Below, one piece after another: positions 47,012 to 56,989 of a DNA stretch of 64,000 nucleotides. The DNA comes from an uncultured Rhizobiaceae group bacterium (GTDB lineage: Bacteria > Pseudomonadota > Alphaproteobacteria > Rhizobiales > Rhizobiaceae): positions 1 through 64,000 of the forward strand of contig CALHCF010000005.1 in assembly GCA_937930635.1 (NCBI GenBank), written 5' to 3'. Position numbers and translations under genes: made by a program. Every line of letters starts with the position of its first letter. The stretch's first letter is position 1. The notes below the pieces were generated by a model, which saw only the letters and a list, made by a program, of their open reading frames with translations, did not search any database and had not been told where the DNA came from.

Positions 47012-47847
47012 AGTTCTTTTGCCTTCAAAACCTGATTTTTGGGGCAGGTAACATAACCCTCGTCAGCAAGGAATTTTATTTTCTGGCTTTGCCACTTCAT
47101 GTCGTTGTTGAGCTTGAAAACTTCAAAGTGAAGATGGGGTGCGGTGCTCCAGCCTGTATTGCCGGAATCGGCAATATGCTGACCAGCCCTGACCGTTTCT
47201 CCCGGCTCCACTCTTGCACCGTCTTTTTTCAGATGCAGATAAGCAGCCAGTGTCCCGTCATCGTGTTCGACGATCACATAGTTTGCCAGTTTTTCATACT
47301 TTCTGCGTGATCGGCCGCCCTTGTCAGAATCATCCTTGGCTGCAATCACCTTGCCTTTTCGTGCCGCATGCACCGGTGTCCCGATCTTCATGACAATATC
47401 GGTGGCATATTGTCGGGCTCCCGAATGGGAAAATCGGGTACTACAGCCCTGTCCTATTTTCTGGCTTGTCCCAGGACGGGCTGGCAGCAGATAACGGGCC
47501 ATCTTGTCATGTGTGACACCTGTCCGGCCATAGTTCCATAGATGGCGAACGCGGTAGCTCCAGGGCCCGGTTGGCTTTGCCTTGATGTTGAGAAGCTTTT
47601 TGGTTTTCCCTGGCTCTACCGAAAAAATCAGCGGCTCCTTGTGGTTCGTCGACGCATTTTTGAGTTTTACGAACAGACGTGTGGAGAGGAGCGCATGGCG
47701 GGTTCGGTTCACGGCCACGATATCAACGGCTCGATTACTTTCGACAAGACGCAGGCAAAAAAACCTGTCGCAATAATCCCGGGCTTCAACCGGACCCGCA
47801 AGGGCGGTAACGAATGCGATGACCCAAAGCCAGCCCCGTCGGTTCAT
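47008..47847 (-). CDS. M23 family metallopeptidase (LytM domain)
   Basis: A 279-residue exported peptidoglycan endopeptidase candidate. The signal peptide ends near [10 protein letters not shown]. About 120 residues of unknown fold precede the LytM domain, whose zinc ligands are in [10 protein letters not shown] and HLHFEVF. A catalytic His lies in [10 protein letters not shown]. All residues needed for activity are present, unlike EnvC/NlpD-type activators. The start overlaps the gshB stop codon. Confidence 0.88.
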   Translation of the reverse strand: MNRRGWLWVIAFVTALAGPVEARDYCDRFFCLRLVESNRAVDIVAVNRTRHALLSTRLFVKLKNASTNHKEPLIFSVEPGKTKKLLNIKAKPTGPWSYRVRHLWNYGRTGVTHDKMARYLLPARPGTSQKIGQGCSTRFSHSGARQYATDIVMKIGTPVHAARKGKVIAAKDDSDKGGRSRRKYEKLANYVIVEHDDGTLAAYLHLKKDGARVEPGETVRAGQHIADSGNTGWSTAPHLHFEVFKLNNDMKWQSQKIKFLADEGYVTCPKNQVLKAKEL

Positions 47848-48812
47848 CGCGAAACCCTTTTTTCAACCTTGCCTTCCACGCAATCCCAGAACAAAGCTGC
47901 AATGTCTGCCCCTCCAAAATTCTTCACTTCACGAATACCGGTTGGCGAGGTAACATTGATTTCCGTCATATAGTCGCCAATGACGTCAATACCGACAAAG
48001 ATGAAGCCCCGGCGCTTCAGTTCCGGGCCAATGCGAGCGCAGATTTCCTCTTCACGCTGTGTCATGCCAATCGCTTCGGCGCGACCACCCACATGCATGT
48101 TGGAACGGGCCTCCTCTTTTGATGGCACCCGGTTGATGGCACCAACCGGCTCGCCGTCAATGAGGATTATGCGTTTGTCACCTGCCCGCACTTCCTTCAT
48201 GTAACGCTGGGCAATGAAGGGTTCGGGCCAGGTCGTTTCGAACATCTCCAGCAATGAGGAAAGGTTCTCATCACCCTCCTGAATACGGAAAACACCCGCG
48301 CCGCCATTGCCGTAAAGCGGCTTGATGATGATATCGCCAAACTCCTCACGAAACTTGCGGATTTCATCCCGTGAACGCGTGATCAGCGTTTCGGGCATCA
48401 AGTCGGCAAACTCGGTAACGAAAATCTTCTCCGGCGCGTTGCGCACTTCCCGCGGATCGTTCACGACCAGTGTTTGCGGATGAATACGCTCCAGCAAATG
48501 GGTGGCAGTGATATACCCCATATGAAAGGGCGGGTCCTGTCGCATCAGCACGACATCCATTTCAGCAAGATTTTCGACCTTTGGCTTGCCAAGCCTGAAA
48601 TGAGAGCCTTCAATATCGTTGACTTCAACAGGTTCGCATTGCGCATAGACCGTGCCGTCGCGCATGGAGAGGCGGTCGACCTCATAGTGGAGCAGATCAT
48701 GTCCACGCGCCTGCCCCTCAAGCATAAGAGCAAAGGTTGAATCGCCGGCGATCTGAACCGATGAAATATGATCCATCTGGACCGCTATGCGCAATTTTTG
48801 GGATGAAACCAC
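47844..48812 (-). CDS. gshB: glutathione synthase
   Basis: A 322-residue ATP-grasp ligase that joins gamma-glutamylcysteine and glycine. [19 protein letters not shown] opens the fold, [18 protein letters not shown] is the ATP-binding loop, and [16 protein letters not shown] closes the active site. GTG at 48812 is chosen because homologues begin just before LRIAVQMDH and a GGAG site lies upstream; a further ATG at 48881 would add 23 unconserved residues. It follows yraN and rsmI in the usual rhizobial order. Confidence 0.95.
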   Translation of the reverse strand: MVSSQKLRIAVQMDHISSVQIAGDSTFALMLEGQARGHDLLHYEVDRLSMRDGTVYAQCEPVEVNDIEGSHFRLGKPKVENLAEMDVVLMRQDPPFHMGYITATHLLERIHPQTLVVNDPREVRNAPEKIFVTEFADLMPETLITRSRDEIRKFREEFGDIIIKPLYGNGGAGVFRIQEGDENLSSLLEMFETTWPEPFIAQRYMKEVRAGDKRIILIDGEPVGAINRVPSKEEARSNMHVGGRAEAIGMTQREEEICARIGPELKRRGFIFVGIDVIGDYMTEINVTSPTGIREVKNFGGADIAALFWDCVEGKVEKRVSR

Positions 48813-48939
48813 GGGTGTCTGCTCCAAATTAGTTCTGGTTCCTTCATAAGACGGGATGTGGCTCAAGAAAACCACCTGCACCCTTCACAATCCAAACACT
48901 GGCCGAACACCGGCCGACCATCAGCCGATCACCAGTCGA

Positions 48940-49305
48940 CTACCAAACGTTTTCAAAGTGAACGGGCCAGCGACGGGGAATGACGGCAACAATATCGCAG
49001 CGCCAGGAAAGCTGGCCTGCATCGGCCTGACGGTTGATCCACCATTCACCGGCATTTTGTATGCGCTTTTGGGCTGTGTGAGTGACTGAATCGAGCGCTG
49101 TCTGAACATCCTTGCGCGCCTTCACTTCCACCAGGGCAATCAAATCACCCTTTCTGGCGATCAAATCCACCTCACCAACAGGCGTCTGATAGCGTTTGGC
49201 AACGATCCGGTATCCCTTGAGCATCAAGGCCAGTGCCGCAAGCCGTTCCGCCCGCAAACCACGTCGATAAGCTTTTCTTCGATCTCTGGCAGCGGGTGCA
49301 TTCAT
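48940..49305 (-). CDS. YraN family protein (UPF0102)
   Basis: A 121-residue nuclease-fold protein of unknown role. GLRAERLAALALMLKGYRI leads into the PD-(D/E)xK-like core GEVDLIARKGDLIALVEVKAR, with Asp, Glu and Lys in place. It overlaps the rsmI stop codon by four bases. The association of yraN with rsmI is widely conserved and points to a nucleic-acid role, which is inference. Confidence 0.92.
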   Translation of the reverse strand: MNAPAARDRRKAYRRGLRAERLAALALMLKGYRIVAKRYQTPVGEVDLIARKGDLIALVEVKARKDVQTALDSVTHTAQKRIQNAGEWWINRQADAGQLSWRCDIVAVIPRRWPVHFENVW

Positions 49306-50225
49306 GGCGCTTTTTCTGCTTTCAGCGCCAGGGCACGGGCATACAGGTCTTGTTTCGACAACCCTGTTTTTTGGGCAACCGAATTGGCGGCCTGCTTGGT
49401 CTTCATTTCTTTCAGTGCTTCACTCAGCAGATCATCAACATCGTGATCGCTGAAAGATTCGGCTTCCGCAGCTTCGATCACCAGAACGATCTCACCGCGA
49501 ACCCGGTCCATTGATTCAAACTCATGGCAAAGTTCAGCAACAGTTCCACGGTGAAAGGTCTCGTGCATTTTTGATATTTCGCGCGCAACTGTCATTTTTC
49601 GTTCGGACCCGAAACAACCTTTAATATTCATGAGTGAAGCGGTAATTCGAGTGGGGCTTTCAAAGAAAATCAAGGTTGTATTTTCAGCCTTCAGTGCTTC
49701 CAGTTGCTGACGCCGGGCCTGTTTTCGGGATGGTAGGAACCCGCAGAACCGAAAGTCTTCGTTTCCAAACCCGCTCCCGATCAGCGCGGCGATCGGTGCT
49801 GAGGCACCAGGAATGGGAATAACCTTGAGCCCCTGATCAAGAGCCTGTTCCACCAGCCGTCCGCCAGGATCGCTGACCAGCGGCGTCCCCGCATCGGAAA
49901 TAAGCGCAACGGCGGCTCCGTCAGCAATCTGGCGCAGCAGATCAGGCCCGCGCCGGTTGGCGTTGTGTTCATTGTAGGAGACTTTCGGGCGATCAATACC
50001 AAACCGTTTGAGCAAAACACCGCTGGTTCGCGTATCTTCACAGGCAATGACATCACACCCGGCAAGCGTTTCCAATGCTCTGATCGTGATGTCGCCCAGA
50101 TTGCCGATGGGGGTTGCTACAAGATACAGCCCTGCTGGCTGGGCAGGCGCAGAAAACACGGTGCTGCGCAGGGTAAACTGGCCGGTCCCTGATTTATCTT
50201 TACTGGAAGGTGAGGCAGGCGGCAT
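49302..50225 (-). CDS. rsmI: 16S rRNA (cytidine(1402)-2'-O)-methyltransferase
   Basis: A 307-residue tetrapyrrole-methylase-fold enzyme that methylates C1402 of 16S rRNA near the P site. The N-terminal GLYLVATPIGNLGDITIRAL, CEDTRTSGVLLKRF, ALISDAGTPLVSDPG and IPGASAPIAALIGSGF are all characteristic. It overlaps yraN (ATGA) and follows hemW after a gap of about 80 bases. Confidence 0.95.
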   Translation of the reverse strand: MPPASPSSKDKSGTGQFTLRSTVFSAPAQPAGLYLVATPIGNLGDITIRALETLAGCDVIACEDTRTSGVLLKRFGIDRPKVSYNEHNANRRGPDLLRQIADGAAVALISDAGTPLVSDPGGRLVEQALDQGLKVIPIPGASAPIAALIGSGFGNEDFRFCGFLPSRKQARRQQLEALKAENTTLIFFESPTRITASLMNIKGCFGSERKMTVAREISKMHETFHRGTVAELCHEFESMDRVRGEIVLVIEAAEAESFSDHDVDDLLSEALKEMKTKQAANSVAQKTGLSKQDLYARALALKAEKAP

Positions 50226-50303
50226 GGCGCTTGGGGCTGAGATATCGGGTTCGCAGAAAACACTTTTGCTGCAAGCAACCTGAAACGCAAATGGCGATCC
50301 AGA

Positions 50304-51476
50304 TCACGCCGCAAGATCAGCGATAACAGCATCGAGAACAAGCCAACCGCCGGCTGTTGCCCTGAGCCGATTGTCCCTCAGTTTCTCCACCATTCCATGG
50401 GTAATGAGATCCTCTACCCTAACCGGATCGAGCGATATACCGGTCTCAGCCTCATAGCGCCCGACATCCAGTCCCTCCCGCAACCTCAGGCCCATCAGCA
50501 ACATCTCGTCACCAAAGTCCTCAAGCGTCAGCGGATCGTCTTCAACAATGCCGTGACCATATTCTTCAACTGCTGAAAGCCATTTTTCAGGATTGCGGTG
50601 CGTCTCCAAAGCATGGCGACCATCATTCATAGCCAGTCGTCCATGGGCTCCGGGACCGACACCCGCCCATGTACCGAAGCGCCAGTAGGTGAGGTTGTGA
50701 CGGCTTTCGAAACCAGGCCGCGCATGGTTGGAGATTTCATAGGCAGGCAGATCATGATCTGCAGTGATTGCCTGCGTCAGTTCATAGAGCGCTGCCGCCT
50801 GATCCATATCCGGGACATGCAGTTTTCCGGCCTTTTGCAGATCGAAGAAGGGAGTGCCCTGTTCGATTGTCAGTTGATAAAGCGACAGGTGATCGGCGGC
50901 GAAGCCAATCGCGGTTTCCAGCTCCTGCTGCCAGGCTTGCGCTGTCTGGCCCGGGCGCGCGTAGATAAGATCAAAAGAAAGACGCGGGAAGATTTCACGC
51001 GCAAGTTCAATGGCCGCACGAGCCTCGTTTGCACTGTGAAGGCGGCCAAGGAATTTCAACTGCTCATCATCCAGTGACTGAACGCCAAGAGAAACCCGGT
51101 TCACACCTGCTGCGCGATACCCGCGGAAGCGTTCCGCCTCAACACTAGTCGGATTGGCTTCCAGTGTGATCTCAATCCCTTCTTCTACCGGCCATGCGCC
51201 GTGGATAGCGCCCAGCACCCGTTGCACGGTTTCAGGCTCCATCAGGGACGGCGTGCCCCCTCCAAAGAAGATGCTTGTCACTTTCTTGTTTGGCTGGAGG
51301 CTGGCCATGTGGGCAATCTCGCGCTCAAAAGCCTTTGCGTAGCGCGCCTGATCAACGGGTTTGTGACGGACATGGGAATTGAAATCACAATAGGGGCACT
51401 TGGCCGCGCAGAAAGGCCAGTGCACATAGACCCCAAAACCGGGAGAGCCATCATCCTGATTGTGCGATGATATCAC
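50304..51476 (-). CDS. hemW: radical SAM family heme chaperone HemW
   Basis: A 390-residue radical SAM protein that delivers heme to client enzymes; older annotation calls it oxygen-independent coproporphyrinogen oxidase. The cluster motif is [13 protein letters not shown] (CxxxCxxC), with [10 protein letters not shown] and [11 protein letters not shown] following. The GTG at 51476 overlaps the rdgB stop codon as GTGA, a coupled start, and puts [11 protein letters not shown] at the normal distance. An upstream open extension of 28 codons lies within rdgB and is rejected. Confidence 0.94.
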   Translation of the reverse strand: MISSHNQDDGSPGFGVYVHWPFCAAKCPYCDFNSHVRHKPVDQARYAKAFEREIAHMASLQPNKKVTSIFFGGGTPSLMEPETVQRVLGAIHGAWPVEEGIEITLEANPTSVEAERFRGYRAAGVNRVSLGVQSLDDEQLKFLGRLHSANEARAAIELAREIFPRLSFDLIYARPGQTAQAWQQELETAIGFAADHLSLYQLTIEQGTPFFDLQKAGKLHVPDMDQAAALYELTQAITADHDLPAYEISNHARPGFESRHNLTYWRFGTWAGVGPGAHGRLAMNDGRHALETHRNPEKWLSAVEEYGHGIVEDDPLTLEDFGDEMLLMGLRLREGLDVGRYEAETGISLDPVRVEDLITHGMVEKLRDNRLRATAGGWLVLDAVIADLAA

Positions 51477-52126
51477 TGCGCCTTGTCCAGCATCGCCTGT
51501 GCAAATTTGGCAAAGGCGCGCGCCCGGTGCGAAAGGCCATCCCCGTCTCCAGGTGCCCATGAATGCTTTTCTTCGGCGTCCATCTCGCCAAATGTGCGGC
51601 TTTGGCCATCAGGCTGAAACACGGGATCATAACCGAATCCTTTGTCGCCCCGGGGAGGCCAGACCAGCGTACCGTGGGCTTCACCACGGAAATATTCTGC
51701 ATGGCCATCAGGCCAGCACAGACACAACACTGCACAGAAATAGGCTTTCCTGACATCCGGCTGTGTGGCACCGATCTTCTGCAGCATATCTTCGACCTTG
51801 CCCATTGCCATCGCAAAGTCGCGGCCCGAACCATCATCGTTTTGCGCCCAGTCGGCTGTGTAGACGCCCGGCGCGCCACCAAGAGCGTCGACGCAAAGAC
51901 CGCTGTCGTCGGACAGCGCTACCATACCCGTTGCCTTTGCGGCAGCGCTGGCCTTGGTATAAGCGTTTTCTTCAAATGTCGTGCCGTCTTCGCTTGGCTC
52001 GGGCAAGTTGCGTTCCGCGACAGAAGTAATCTCGAAGCCATAAGGCTCCATGAGGTCGCGGATTTCGCGCAGTTTTCCCTCATTGTGACTCGCCAGAATG
52101 AGGGAATTGGTGTCCAGCGCACGCAT
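51473..52126 (-). CDS. rdgB: RdgB/HAM1 family non-canonical purine NTP pyrophosphatase
   Basis: A 217-residue house-cleaning enzyme that hydrolyses dITP, ITP and XTP to monophosphates. The N-terminal [40 protein letters not shown] and C-terminal [10 protein letters not shown] are diagnostic. It lies eight bases downstream of rph and overlaps hemW, which is the standard alphaproteobacterial arrangement. Confidence 0.95.
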   Translation of the reverse strand: MRALDTNSLILASHNEGKLREIRDLMEPYGFEITSVAERNLPEPSEDGTTFEENAYTKASAAAKATGMVALSDDSGLCVDALGGAPGVYTADWAQNDDGSGRDFAMAMGKVEDMLQKIGATQPDVRKAYFCAVLCLCWPDGHAEYFRGEAHGTLVWPPRGDKGFGYDPVFQPDGQSRTFGEMDAEEKHSWAPGDGDGLSHRARAFAKFAQAMLDKAQ

Positions 52127-52134
52127 CGGTGTTG

Positions 52135-52848
52135 TTATCCCACCGCCAGTTTTTGAAAATCGACCAGCTCGCCAATCCCTTTTTTGGCCAGGCCAATCAG
52201 TTGCGCAAACTCTTCTTCGGAGAACGGTTCACCTTCTGCGGTCCCCTGAATTTCCACAATCCCGCCGGAGCCGGTCATAACGAAATTGGCGTCGGTTTCG
52301 GCTTCCGAATCCTCATCATAGTCGAGATCAAGCACCGCCGTCTGATTGTGAATTCCGCAGGATATTGCAGCAACATGGTCTTTGAGAACATCGCCACCAA
52401 CCATGGAGCGCGCTTCCATCCATGTCAGACAATCTTTAAGCGCCACCCAGGCACCGGTAATCGATGCAGTGCGGGTACCGCCATCGGCCTGAATAACATC
52501 GCAATCGAGTGAAATCTGGCGTTCGCCCAGAGCCTTCAGATCAACCACCGCACGCAGAGACCGCCCGATCAGGCGCTGAATTTCCTGCGTCCGCCCCGAC
52601 TGCTTGCCGGAAGATGCCTCACGGCGCATCCGCGATCCGGTGGACCGGGGCAGCATTCCGTATTCCGCAGTCACCCAGCCCTTACCTGCTCCACGCAGCC
52701 AGGGTGGCACCCGCTCTTCCAGAGATGCCGTGCACAGTACATGCGTATCACCGAATTTTACCAGGCAGGACCCTTCCGCATGTTTGGCAAAGCCACGTTC
52801 TAGCGTGACCGCACGCATTTCATCGTTAGCACGTTTGGAAGGTCGCAT
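52135..52848 (-). CDS. rph: ribonuclease PH
   Basis: A 237-residue phosphorolytic 3'-5' exoribonuclease that trims tRNA precursors. [38 protein letters not shown] in parts, [20 protein letters not shown] (phosphate and RNA-contact arginines) and [11 protein letters not shown] are conserved. It heads the rph-rdgB-hemW operon. In many rhizobia hrcA is transcribed divergently from rph; here a sugar kinase gene lies there instead. Confidence 0.96.
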   Translation of the reverse strand: MRPSKRANDEMRAVTLERGFAKHAEGSCLVKFGDTHVLCTASLEERVPPWLRGAGKGWVTAEYGMLPRSTGSRMRREASSGKQSGRTQEIQRLIGRSLRAVVDLKALGERQISLDCDVIQADGGTRTASITGAWVALKDCLTWMEARSMVGGDVLKDHVAAISCGIHNQTAVLDLDYDEDSEAETDANFVMTGSGGIVEIQGTAEGEPFSEEEFAQLIGLAKKGIGELVDFQKLAVG

Positions 52849-52991
52849 GAGAAATCCATGAAAATAAACACAATTGCTGGCCTTTTAGACCTGCGGGAGG
52901 GTGGGTGCAATCGGTACTGCCTGCTTAAGCCGAAATTCTGGAAGCGCAGCGCTTTTCCCGTTACTTCTCCAGAGTTTCCGTTCTGCCCAGG

Positions 52992-53903
52992 TTACATGGC
53001 TGCCCGGTCGATAATCGCACCGCGATGGGCAATAACTTTCAACGCACAGGCATGGCCGGCTGCCATTGCCTGTTGCGGCGATTGGCCGGACAGGTGGGCG
53101 GCGAGATAAGCTCCGTTGAAACTGTCGCCCGCTGCGGTGGTATCGACAATCTGTGTCGCCGGGGCGAGTGGGGGTGCCTCAATTTCGGGGTCGATGGCGA
53201 CCGGGCCAAGAGCACCGTTTTTCAGGGCGCCGTTTTTGAGGCCGTATCCTCGCAGCCGGTCCAGAACAGCCTGCTGGTTCTGATCGCCAAAGAGTGCCAT
53301 CTCGTCATCGATTGAAGGCAATGCGATATCGCAGTTTGCAAATGCTTCGCTTACGGCGTGGCGCGCCATTTCAACGTCCGGCCACAGCCCTGGGCGGTAA
53401 TTTGAGTCAAAAGCCACCTGACCTCCGCCAGCCCGGTAGCCGGGAAGCCAGCTCAAAAAACCATCGCGGATTTCGCTGGGTAAAATGGCAAGTGTTATTG
53501 CCGAAAAATAGAGAACATCGAAACGGTTGAGGTGATCAAAACCGACCTGATTACCGACCCGAAAAAGCTCGCGAGCAGCCGACGCTTCGCGCCAGTAGGT
53601 GAAGCTGCGCTCTCCATCCTTATCTGTCGCGATGGCATAAAGACCGCAAACACGCTGCGGATGTCGGGCGATACAATCCGTCTGCAACCCTTCCGATAAA
53701 AAGAAAGACAGCATGTTGTCCGACAACGCGTCAGTACCAATAACCGTGGCATAGGAGACTTCGACATCCGGCGCCGAGCAGCGTTTCAGATAGACCGCCG
53801 TGTTCAGCGTATCTCCGGCAAAGGCGAGACTGCATTGCCCTCCATCGACCGACCCAAGAGAGAGTTCGATCATGCATTCGCCAATGGCAACAAGTCTCGG
53901 CAA
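52992..53903 (-). CDS. PfkB-family sugar kinase (2-dehydro-3-deoxygluconokinase-like)
   Basis: A 303-residue ribokinase-fold kinase starting at TTG behind GGGGA. AIGECMIELSL opens the fold and SLAFAGDTLNTAVYL is the substrate lid region typical of KDG kinases. The anion hole and catalytic Asp are in DTTAAGDSFNGAYLA. A five-residue unit LKNGA is duplicated in tandem just before the region that normally reads VVKNGA, an apparent small in-frame duplication. KDG kinase is the best guess; no other Entner-Doudoroff gene is adjacent. Confidence 0.82.
   Translation of the reverse strand: MPRLVAIGECMIELSLGSVDGGQCSLAFAGDTLNTAVYLKRCSAPDVEVSYATVIGTDALSDNMLSFFLSEGLQTDCIARHPQRVCGLYAIATDKDGERSFTYWREASAARELFRVGNQVGFDHLNRFDVLYFSAITLAILPSEIRDGFLSWLPGYRAGGGQVAFDSNYRPGLWPDVEMARHAVSEAFANCDIALPSIDDEMALFGDQNQQAVLDRLRGYGLKNGALKNGALGPVAIDPEIEAPPLAPATQIVDTTAAGDSFNGAYLAAHLSGQSPQQAMAAGHACALKVIAHRGAIIDRAAM
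53211..53240. repeat. 15-base tandem duplication inside the sugar kinase gene
   Basis: Two adjacent 15-base units (53211-53225 and 53226-53240) differ at three positions and both encode LKNGA on the minus strand. The differences are synonymous, so the duplication is not very recent. Confidence 0.8.
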
Positions 53904-53985
53904 GTATTTTCCCCACAGCGCTTCAGGCCGGAATTGTGACCTTGTGTCACGAGGGAACGGTAAAGATCAATTTGATTCAGATAAA

Positions 53986-55362
53986 TCAGGCCGCTGCCGG
54001 AATTGCCCCGGAAAAAATCGTGTCTGCAATTCTGCGGCCCACTTTCAGACCTTGGGTATTGTCAGCGTTCCAGTGAACACCGCCATAAATGCGGCTGATA
54101 CCGCATTCTTCTGCTGCTTGGGAGAAGCTGGACCAGGACCGTACCATGCCGGGCAAGACCCCCGGCCAAAGCTGTGGATCGGGTGAAACACTGGAAAACG
54201 CCACCCGGTCCTTCCCTGTCAGTCTGGCCAGCATTCGAAAACCCGCACCAGCAAAACAGCTGTGCCCCGATGTATAGGCGGGAAACGACGGGGAAGGAAT
54301 AAAACTCTGCCAGTTCGGATCAAGGGGAAGGGTGGCATGGGAGTTTGCAATACGCTGCGCCCGTTCCCTGATCATGGTTTCCGGTCGGGCGATATCATGA
54401 TGGTATTTACTGTCCCAGGAACAAGTGGCCGCATCAGCCATGGACATTGACAGCAAAGAAAATGCGCGCGCCTGCTCGACCAGCGTCTGGTTGCGGTATT
54501 GCAGAACCTGCATCGCAAGCGCCATGATGTGACCCGGCGGGGTTACACTGCCGGGACCGTCTTCCCAAAATAAGGCAATTTGTGATTGTTCCACCGTGCG
54601 ATTGCGGCTGTTGGCCCGCCCTGTTTCAAAGATTTCCAGATATTCGCGGGCAAAGGCACGGCTTTGTGCCTCTGGAAAATCAACGGCTCGCATCGAAGAA
54701 ACAGTGTTCAGGGCCCAGGGTTTCACTGCACCAAAACCTGGCAACAGAGCGGGTGCATAAGTGGGCCTTTCAGCAAAAGCTGATCCTGTATTGTAATGCG
54801 GTCCGGTTCGGGCCCACTGCAGAATATCATTGCGCCCTGGATAGCGGCGCAAACGGTTTTTGGCCGTGGTGACACCATCATTGTGACGCAGACCGATCAT
54901 GTGCCTGCCTATACGCTGGCCCCATCCCACGCCGTCTGATTTGGCCTGCCCATCGGGATAAGCCGCAAGGAAACGGGATTGATCTTGTGAAAAACCACCG
55001 CGAAAACTGCGGGAAATTGCAGAAGCAAAAGCCGTTCCAAAGGCTACCTCCGAGCTGGCACTGCGCGGACCCTCGCCGACCTGATAACGGCTGCGATATC
55101 GTGGTTCGAGCCCGTTGACGGCTAGAAATCCAGCCGTATGTCCCATCGCAAAGGCGCGTGCCGCAAGCGGTGGCGACACTTTCTCATCGCGCACAGCCTG
55201 AAGAACGATGTCGGTCCAGTAGAAGACCGGATTCATATTTGCCGGTTTTACAAAGGTCGCGGCATAAGAGGCGCGCCGTGCCGTTGTGGCCGCGCAACCT
55301 GAAAGAAGCGCGAGGGACGCCGCAGCTGATCCGCCAAGAAGTCTCCGCCGTGTGAACTGCAC
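53986..55362 (-). CDS. vanadium-dependent haloperoxidase-like PAP2 lipoprotein
   Basis: A 458-residue exported protein. From GTG at 55362 it carries a twin-arginine-like start (TRRRLLGGSAAASLALL) ending in a lipobox LLSGC. The C-terminal PAP2 core has the vanadate/phosphate pocket of the haloperoxidase group: Lys and Arg in SKYHHDIARPETMIR, Ser-Gly-His in SFPAYTSGHSCF, and Arg and His in SRIYGGVHWNADN. The length and spacing match bacterial vanadium haloperoxidase homologues rather than short PAP2 phosphatases. Halogenation, or phosphatase activity in the absence of vanadate, is possible. The export route (Tat) would fit a folded metalloprotein. Confidence 0.83.
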   Translation of the reverse strand: MQFTRRRLLGGSAAASLALLSGCAATTARRASYAATFVKPANMNPVFYWTDIVLQAVRDEKVSPPLAARAFAMGHTAGFLAVNGLEPRYRSRYQVGEGPRSASSEVAFGTAFASAISRSFRGGFSQDQSRFLAAYPDGQAKSDGVGWGQRIGRHMIGLRHNDGVTTAKNRLRRYPGRNDILQWARTGPHYNTGSAFAERPTYAPALLPGFGAVKPWALNTVSSMRAVDFPEAQSRAFAREYLEIFETGRANSRNRTVEQSQIALFWEDGPGSVTPPGHIMALAMQVLQYRNQTLVEQARAFSLLSMSMADAATCSWDSKYHHDIARPETMIRERAQRIANSHATLPLDPNWQSFIPSPSFPAYTSGHSCFAGAGFRMLARLTGKDRVAFSSVSPDPQLWPGVLPGMVRSWSSFSQAAEECGISRIYGGVHWNADNTQGLKVGRRIADTIFSGAIPAAA

Positions 55363-55512
55363 TTCAATACCTGCCAACTTGCTGGTTCCAAAAAAGGAAT
55401 TCCAGAAGCCCCCGAGCACTCCTCTACAGATGCAGCATTTATGGTTAATTTTGCGTTTCTGCGAAGTCCGGTTGACATATTTTGGCGTAAGTCGACCGCG
55501 CGACCATCGAAC

Positions 55513-55526
55513 CTAAAACGTTTTAG
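55513..55526. promoter_or_regulatory. LacI-family-type operator, upstream copy
   Basis: CTAAAACGTTTTAG is a perfect 14-base palindrome with the central CG typical of LacI/GalR-family operators. It lies 202 bases before the binding-protein gene and 150 bases from the haloperoxidase start, so it could control either direction. No LacI-family gene is in the window. Confidence 0.6.
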
Positions 55527-55643
55527 ATTTGATTCTAACCGTGTTTGAAAAGCTTGACTCTGCGAAATTATCGACACAGTTTGATGGAGTTCAAAGATAT
55601 CGGTAGATCGTTTCACCCAGTAACATTGAATTTCAAACGAAAA

Positions 55644-55657
55644 TGTAAGCGATTACA
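55644..55657. promoter_or_regulatory. LacI-family-type operator, downstream copy
   Basis: TGTAAGCGATTACA is symmetric at 12 of 14 positions around a central CG and fits the TGTAANCGNTTACA form of LacI-family operators in sugar operons. It lies 71 bases before the binding-protein ATG, where a repressor would block the promoter. Confidence 0.65.
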
Positions 55658-55728
55658 TCGATATTTGCAGGCAGAAATCACGCCGCGTTGTTGGCGACTG
55701 ACTGCGCATATATCAACGGGAGGAAGAC

Positions 55729-56961
55729 ATGAAAATTTCGAAAACACTGTTGGCCTGTAGCTCAGCTTTTGCTCTATCGACTGCAGCTTCTGCTACAGAT
55801 TTGGAAGTAACTCACTGGTGGACGTCAGGCGGAGAAGCCGCCGCTGTTGCGGAGTTTGCCAAAGCATTCAATGAATCAGGGAACAAATGGATCGATGGAG
55901 CGATCGCCGGTTCAGGCGGAACAGCGCGTCCCATCATGATCAGCCGGATAACCGGGGGCGATCCCATGGGCGCAACTCAGTTCAATCATGGCCGCCAGGC
56001 CGAGGAACTGGTTGAAGCGGGCCTGATGCAGGATCTAACAGAACTTGCCGAGAAGGAAAAATGGGCCGAGATCGTTAAGCCCAAAAGCCTGCTCGACAGT
56101 TGCACACTGGACGGGAAAATCTACTGCGTGCCTGTCAACATTCATTCCTGGCAGTGGATATGGCTGTCCCATAAAGCGTATGCCGATGCCGGTGTCGACG
56201 TTCCGTCAAACTGGAATGAGTTCGTGGCATCTGCACCTGCGCTGAAAAAAGCTGGCAAGGTTCCGCTGGCGATGGGCAATCAGTCCTGGCAGTCGAAAGG
56301 TGCTTTCGATGTTCTGATCATCGCAATTGGCGGCATCGATTTGTGGAAGAAAATCTATATCGAGAAAGACGGTGCTACGGCTCGCAGTGAAGGGCTGGCA
56401 AAGGTGTTTGCCGAAGTTTCGGAAGCGCGCAAACTGTCTGAAGGGTCCAACGTTCAGGACTGGAACCTGGCCACAAACATGGTGATTACCGGCAAAGCAG
56501 GTGGTCAGATCATGGGTGATTGGGCGCAGGGCGAATTCCAGATTGCCAAACAGGTGGCTGGCAAAGACTATACCTGCCTGCCCGGCCTTGGGGTCAACGA
56601 GATCATCTCTACTGGTGGTGATGCGTTCTATTTCCCAAAACTGAATGATCCGGAAAAAACAAAGGCCCAATTCAAGCTGGCCAGTGTGATGATGTCGAAA
56701 CAGGCACAGGTTGCCTTTAACCTGAAAAAGGGGTCGCTGCCGGTACGTGGCGATGTCGATCTGGCCTCAGCCAATGATTGCATGCGCAAGGGCCTCGATA
56801 TCCTCGCCAAAGGCAATATCCTGCCGGATTCAAACCAGACCTTCTCGCCAGACTCTCAGGGTCAGATTGAAGATCTGATGGTCGAGTTCTGGAAGGATAC
56901 ATCGATTACGGCCAAGGACGCTCAGGAGCGCTTTGCCAAGATCATCGATACCGCAGAGTAA
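55729..56961 (+). CDS. carbohydrate ABC transporter substrate-binding protein
   Basis: A 410-residue periplasmic binding protein of the COG1653 family. The signal peptide ends at LSTAASA, and the mature protein begins TDLEVTHWWTSGGEAAAV, similar to glucose/mannose-type binding proteins. GQIMGDWAQGEFQIAKQ and FSPDSQGQIEDLMVEFW are conserved in that group. A strong GGGAGGAAG site and upstream operators make it the first gene of a seven-gene operon. A stem-loop follows its stop codon. Ligand specificity cannot be called. Confidence 0.92.
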   Translation: MKISKTLLACSSAFALSTAASATDLEVTHWWTSGGEAAAVAEFAKAFNESGNKWIDGAIAGSGGTARPIMISRITGGDPMGATQFNHGRQAEELVEAGLMQDLTELAEKEKWAEIVKPKSLLDSCTLDGKIYCVPVNIHSWQWIWLSHKAYADAGVDVPSNWNEFVASAPALKKAGKVPLAMGNQSWQSKGAFDVLIIAIGGIDLWKKIYIEKDGATARSEGLAKVFAEVSEARKLSEGSNVQDWNLATNMVITGKAGGQIMGDWAQGEFQIAKQVAGKDYTCLPGLGVNEIISTGGDAFYFPKLNDPEKTKAQFKLASVMMSKQAQVAFNLKKGSLPVRGDVDLASANDCMRKGLDILAKGNILPDSNQTFSPDSQGQIEDLMVEFWKDTSITAKDAQERFAKIIDTAE

Positions 56962-56989
56962 GAAACCTGCTCCTTAAAAAATGACCATG

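Larger units (their letters stand above)
55363..55728. other. regulatory region upstream of the sugar ABC operon
   Basis: About 365 bases with no gene. It separates the divergent haloperoxidase gene from the sugar operon and contains two LacI-type palindromes (55513-55526 and 55644-55657). A candidate -35 TTGACT lies at 55554-55559, without a good -10. A GGGAGGA ribosome site precedes the binding-protein ATG. The AT content is higher than in the flanking genes. Confidence 0.55.
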
